The notes under the pieces were generated by a model. The model saw nothing but the letters and a program-made list of their open reading frames with translations. It did not search any database and was not told the origin of the DNA. The position numbers and the translations under genes are program-made. This document shows positions 30,359 through 30,684 of a DNA stretch of 30,684 bases, in pieces (position 1 is the stretch's first letter; every line of letters begins with the position of its first letter). This DNA comes from Blastocladiella britannica (Eukaryota; Blastocladiomycota; Blastocladiomycetes; Blastocladiales; Blastocladiaceae), in the NCBI GenBank assembly GCA_025349905.2, contig MU624698.1:1-30684 (forward strand). The letters are read 5' to 3'.

Positions 30359-30684
30359 CTACGGCGACGCCGCCGCCTTGACCTTGGCTGCTGCCTTGGC
30401 CTCTTGCGCCTTCACCCGCGCGCCCACGAGACTCTCCACCGCGGCGACCAGCTTGGGGTCCCACGCCACACCCGCCTCCGCCGCCGCACGCATGCCAGAA
30501 TTCGGTAGTAACGTTCGTCGTTATTTTTTTTCGGCCAAAGTGATGCTTACCACTACCTTCACTTTTTTTCCAGCAGCAGTGACGATCGCGCGGAGGTACT
30601 GGTGGCAAAATAAAAACAGCAGCAGTCACATCCGCACCATTGCACTTGTTGGCGATCTCCGAGCCCTTGGCGACCATCAACAGT
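30359..30684 (-). CDS. Partial gene of unknown function, C-terminal part only
   Basis: The gene enters from the right edge, so its start is missing. Three segments join in frame: 30684-30630 (LLMVAKGSEIANKC...), 30598-30551 (YLRAIVTAAGKKVKVV) and 30475-30359 (WDPKLVAAVESLVGARV, then a Lys/Ala-rich helix ending in KAAASP and TAG). The last segment has strongly coding-like codon use. The second intron (75 nt, GTAAGC...GGAG) looks sound. The first, as drawn, would be only 31 nt, well below all others here, so the upstream boundary is uncertain. I do not recognise the family from this fragment. The Lys/Ala-rich tail suggests a charged C-terminal helix. It is upstream of, and in the same direction as, the RFC gene, with 190 bp between them. 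Confidence 0.45.

Overview
The window is nuclear DNA from a gene-dense, fairly GC-rich eukaryote. I can model about 14 protein-coding genes in 30.7 kb, and most are interrupted by very short GT-AG introns, nearly all 52-75 nt. Gaps between genes range from 16 to about 370 bp. The standard genetic code is in use, since TAA, TAG and TGA all end clear genes. Three observations together suggest a flagellated (zoosporic) early-diverging fungus, for example Blastocladiomycota-like: an ankyrin-like protein rich in Trp-Trp repeats, fungus-like housekeeping proteins, and several cilium/centriole proteins (CEP19, delta-tubulin, a PIH1 protein, a C2orf81-like protein). That placement is an inference from remembered protein families, not a computed result.

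Layout from left to right. 143-2017 (-) is an intronless ankyrin-like repeat protein. 2130-4228 (+) is a four-exon gene of unknown family whose frame is broken by two in-frame stops and one frameshift. 4385-10636 (-) is a six-exon full-size ABCA-type transporter of about 1980 aa. 11010-12817 (+) is RIC8/synembryn, followed in tandem by a lipin/phosphatidate phosphatase at 12920-15361 (+). Next comes a tight ciliary trio: C2orf81-like (15414-16252, -), a PIH1-domain dynein-assembly/R2TP-type protein (16370-17787, +) and CEP19 (17804-19253, -). 19348-20321 (+) encodes a secreted protein of unknown function. 20382-24129 (-) is exportin-5/Msn5, and 24502-25885 (-) is a shortened delta-tubulin. 26251-26985 (+) is ribosomal protein uL5 (RPL11). 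27197-28691 (-) is CTU2 and 28722-30168 (-) is an RFC small subunit (human RFC4/yeast Rfc2 type). A partial unknown gene runs off the right edge (30359-30684, -).

Most genes are unrelated housekeeping functions: G-protein chaperoning, lipid synthesis, nuclear export, translation, tRNA thiolation and the replication clamp loader. The exception is the clustering of cilium/centriole genes, where two divergent genes share a 117-bp spacer and two convergent genes end 16 bp apart. I saw no tRNA, rRNA, CRISPR, transposon or viral element. All exon models were made by hand by matching splice sites to reading phase. Every multi-exon model below closes in frame, except for the disrupted gene at 2130-4228.
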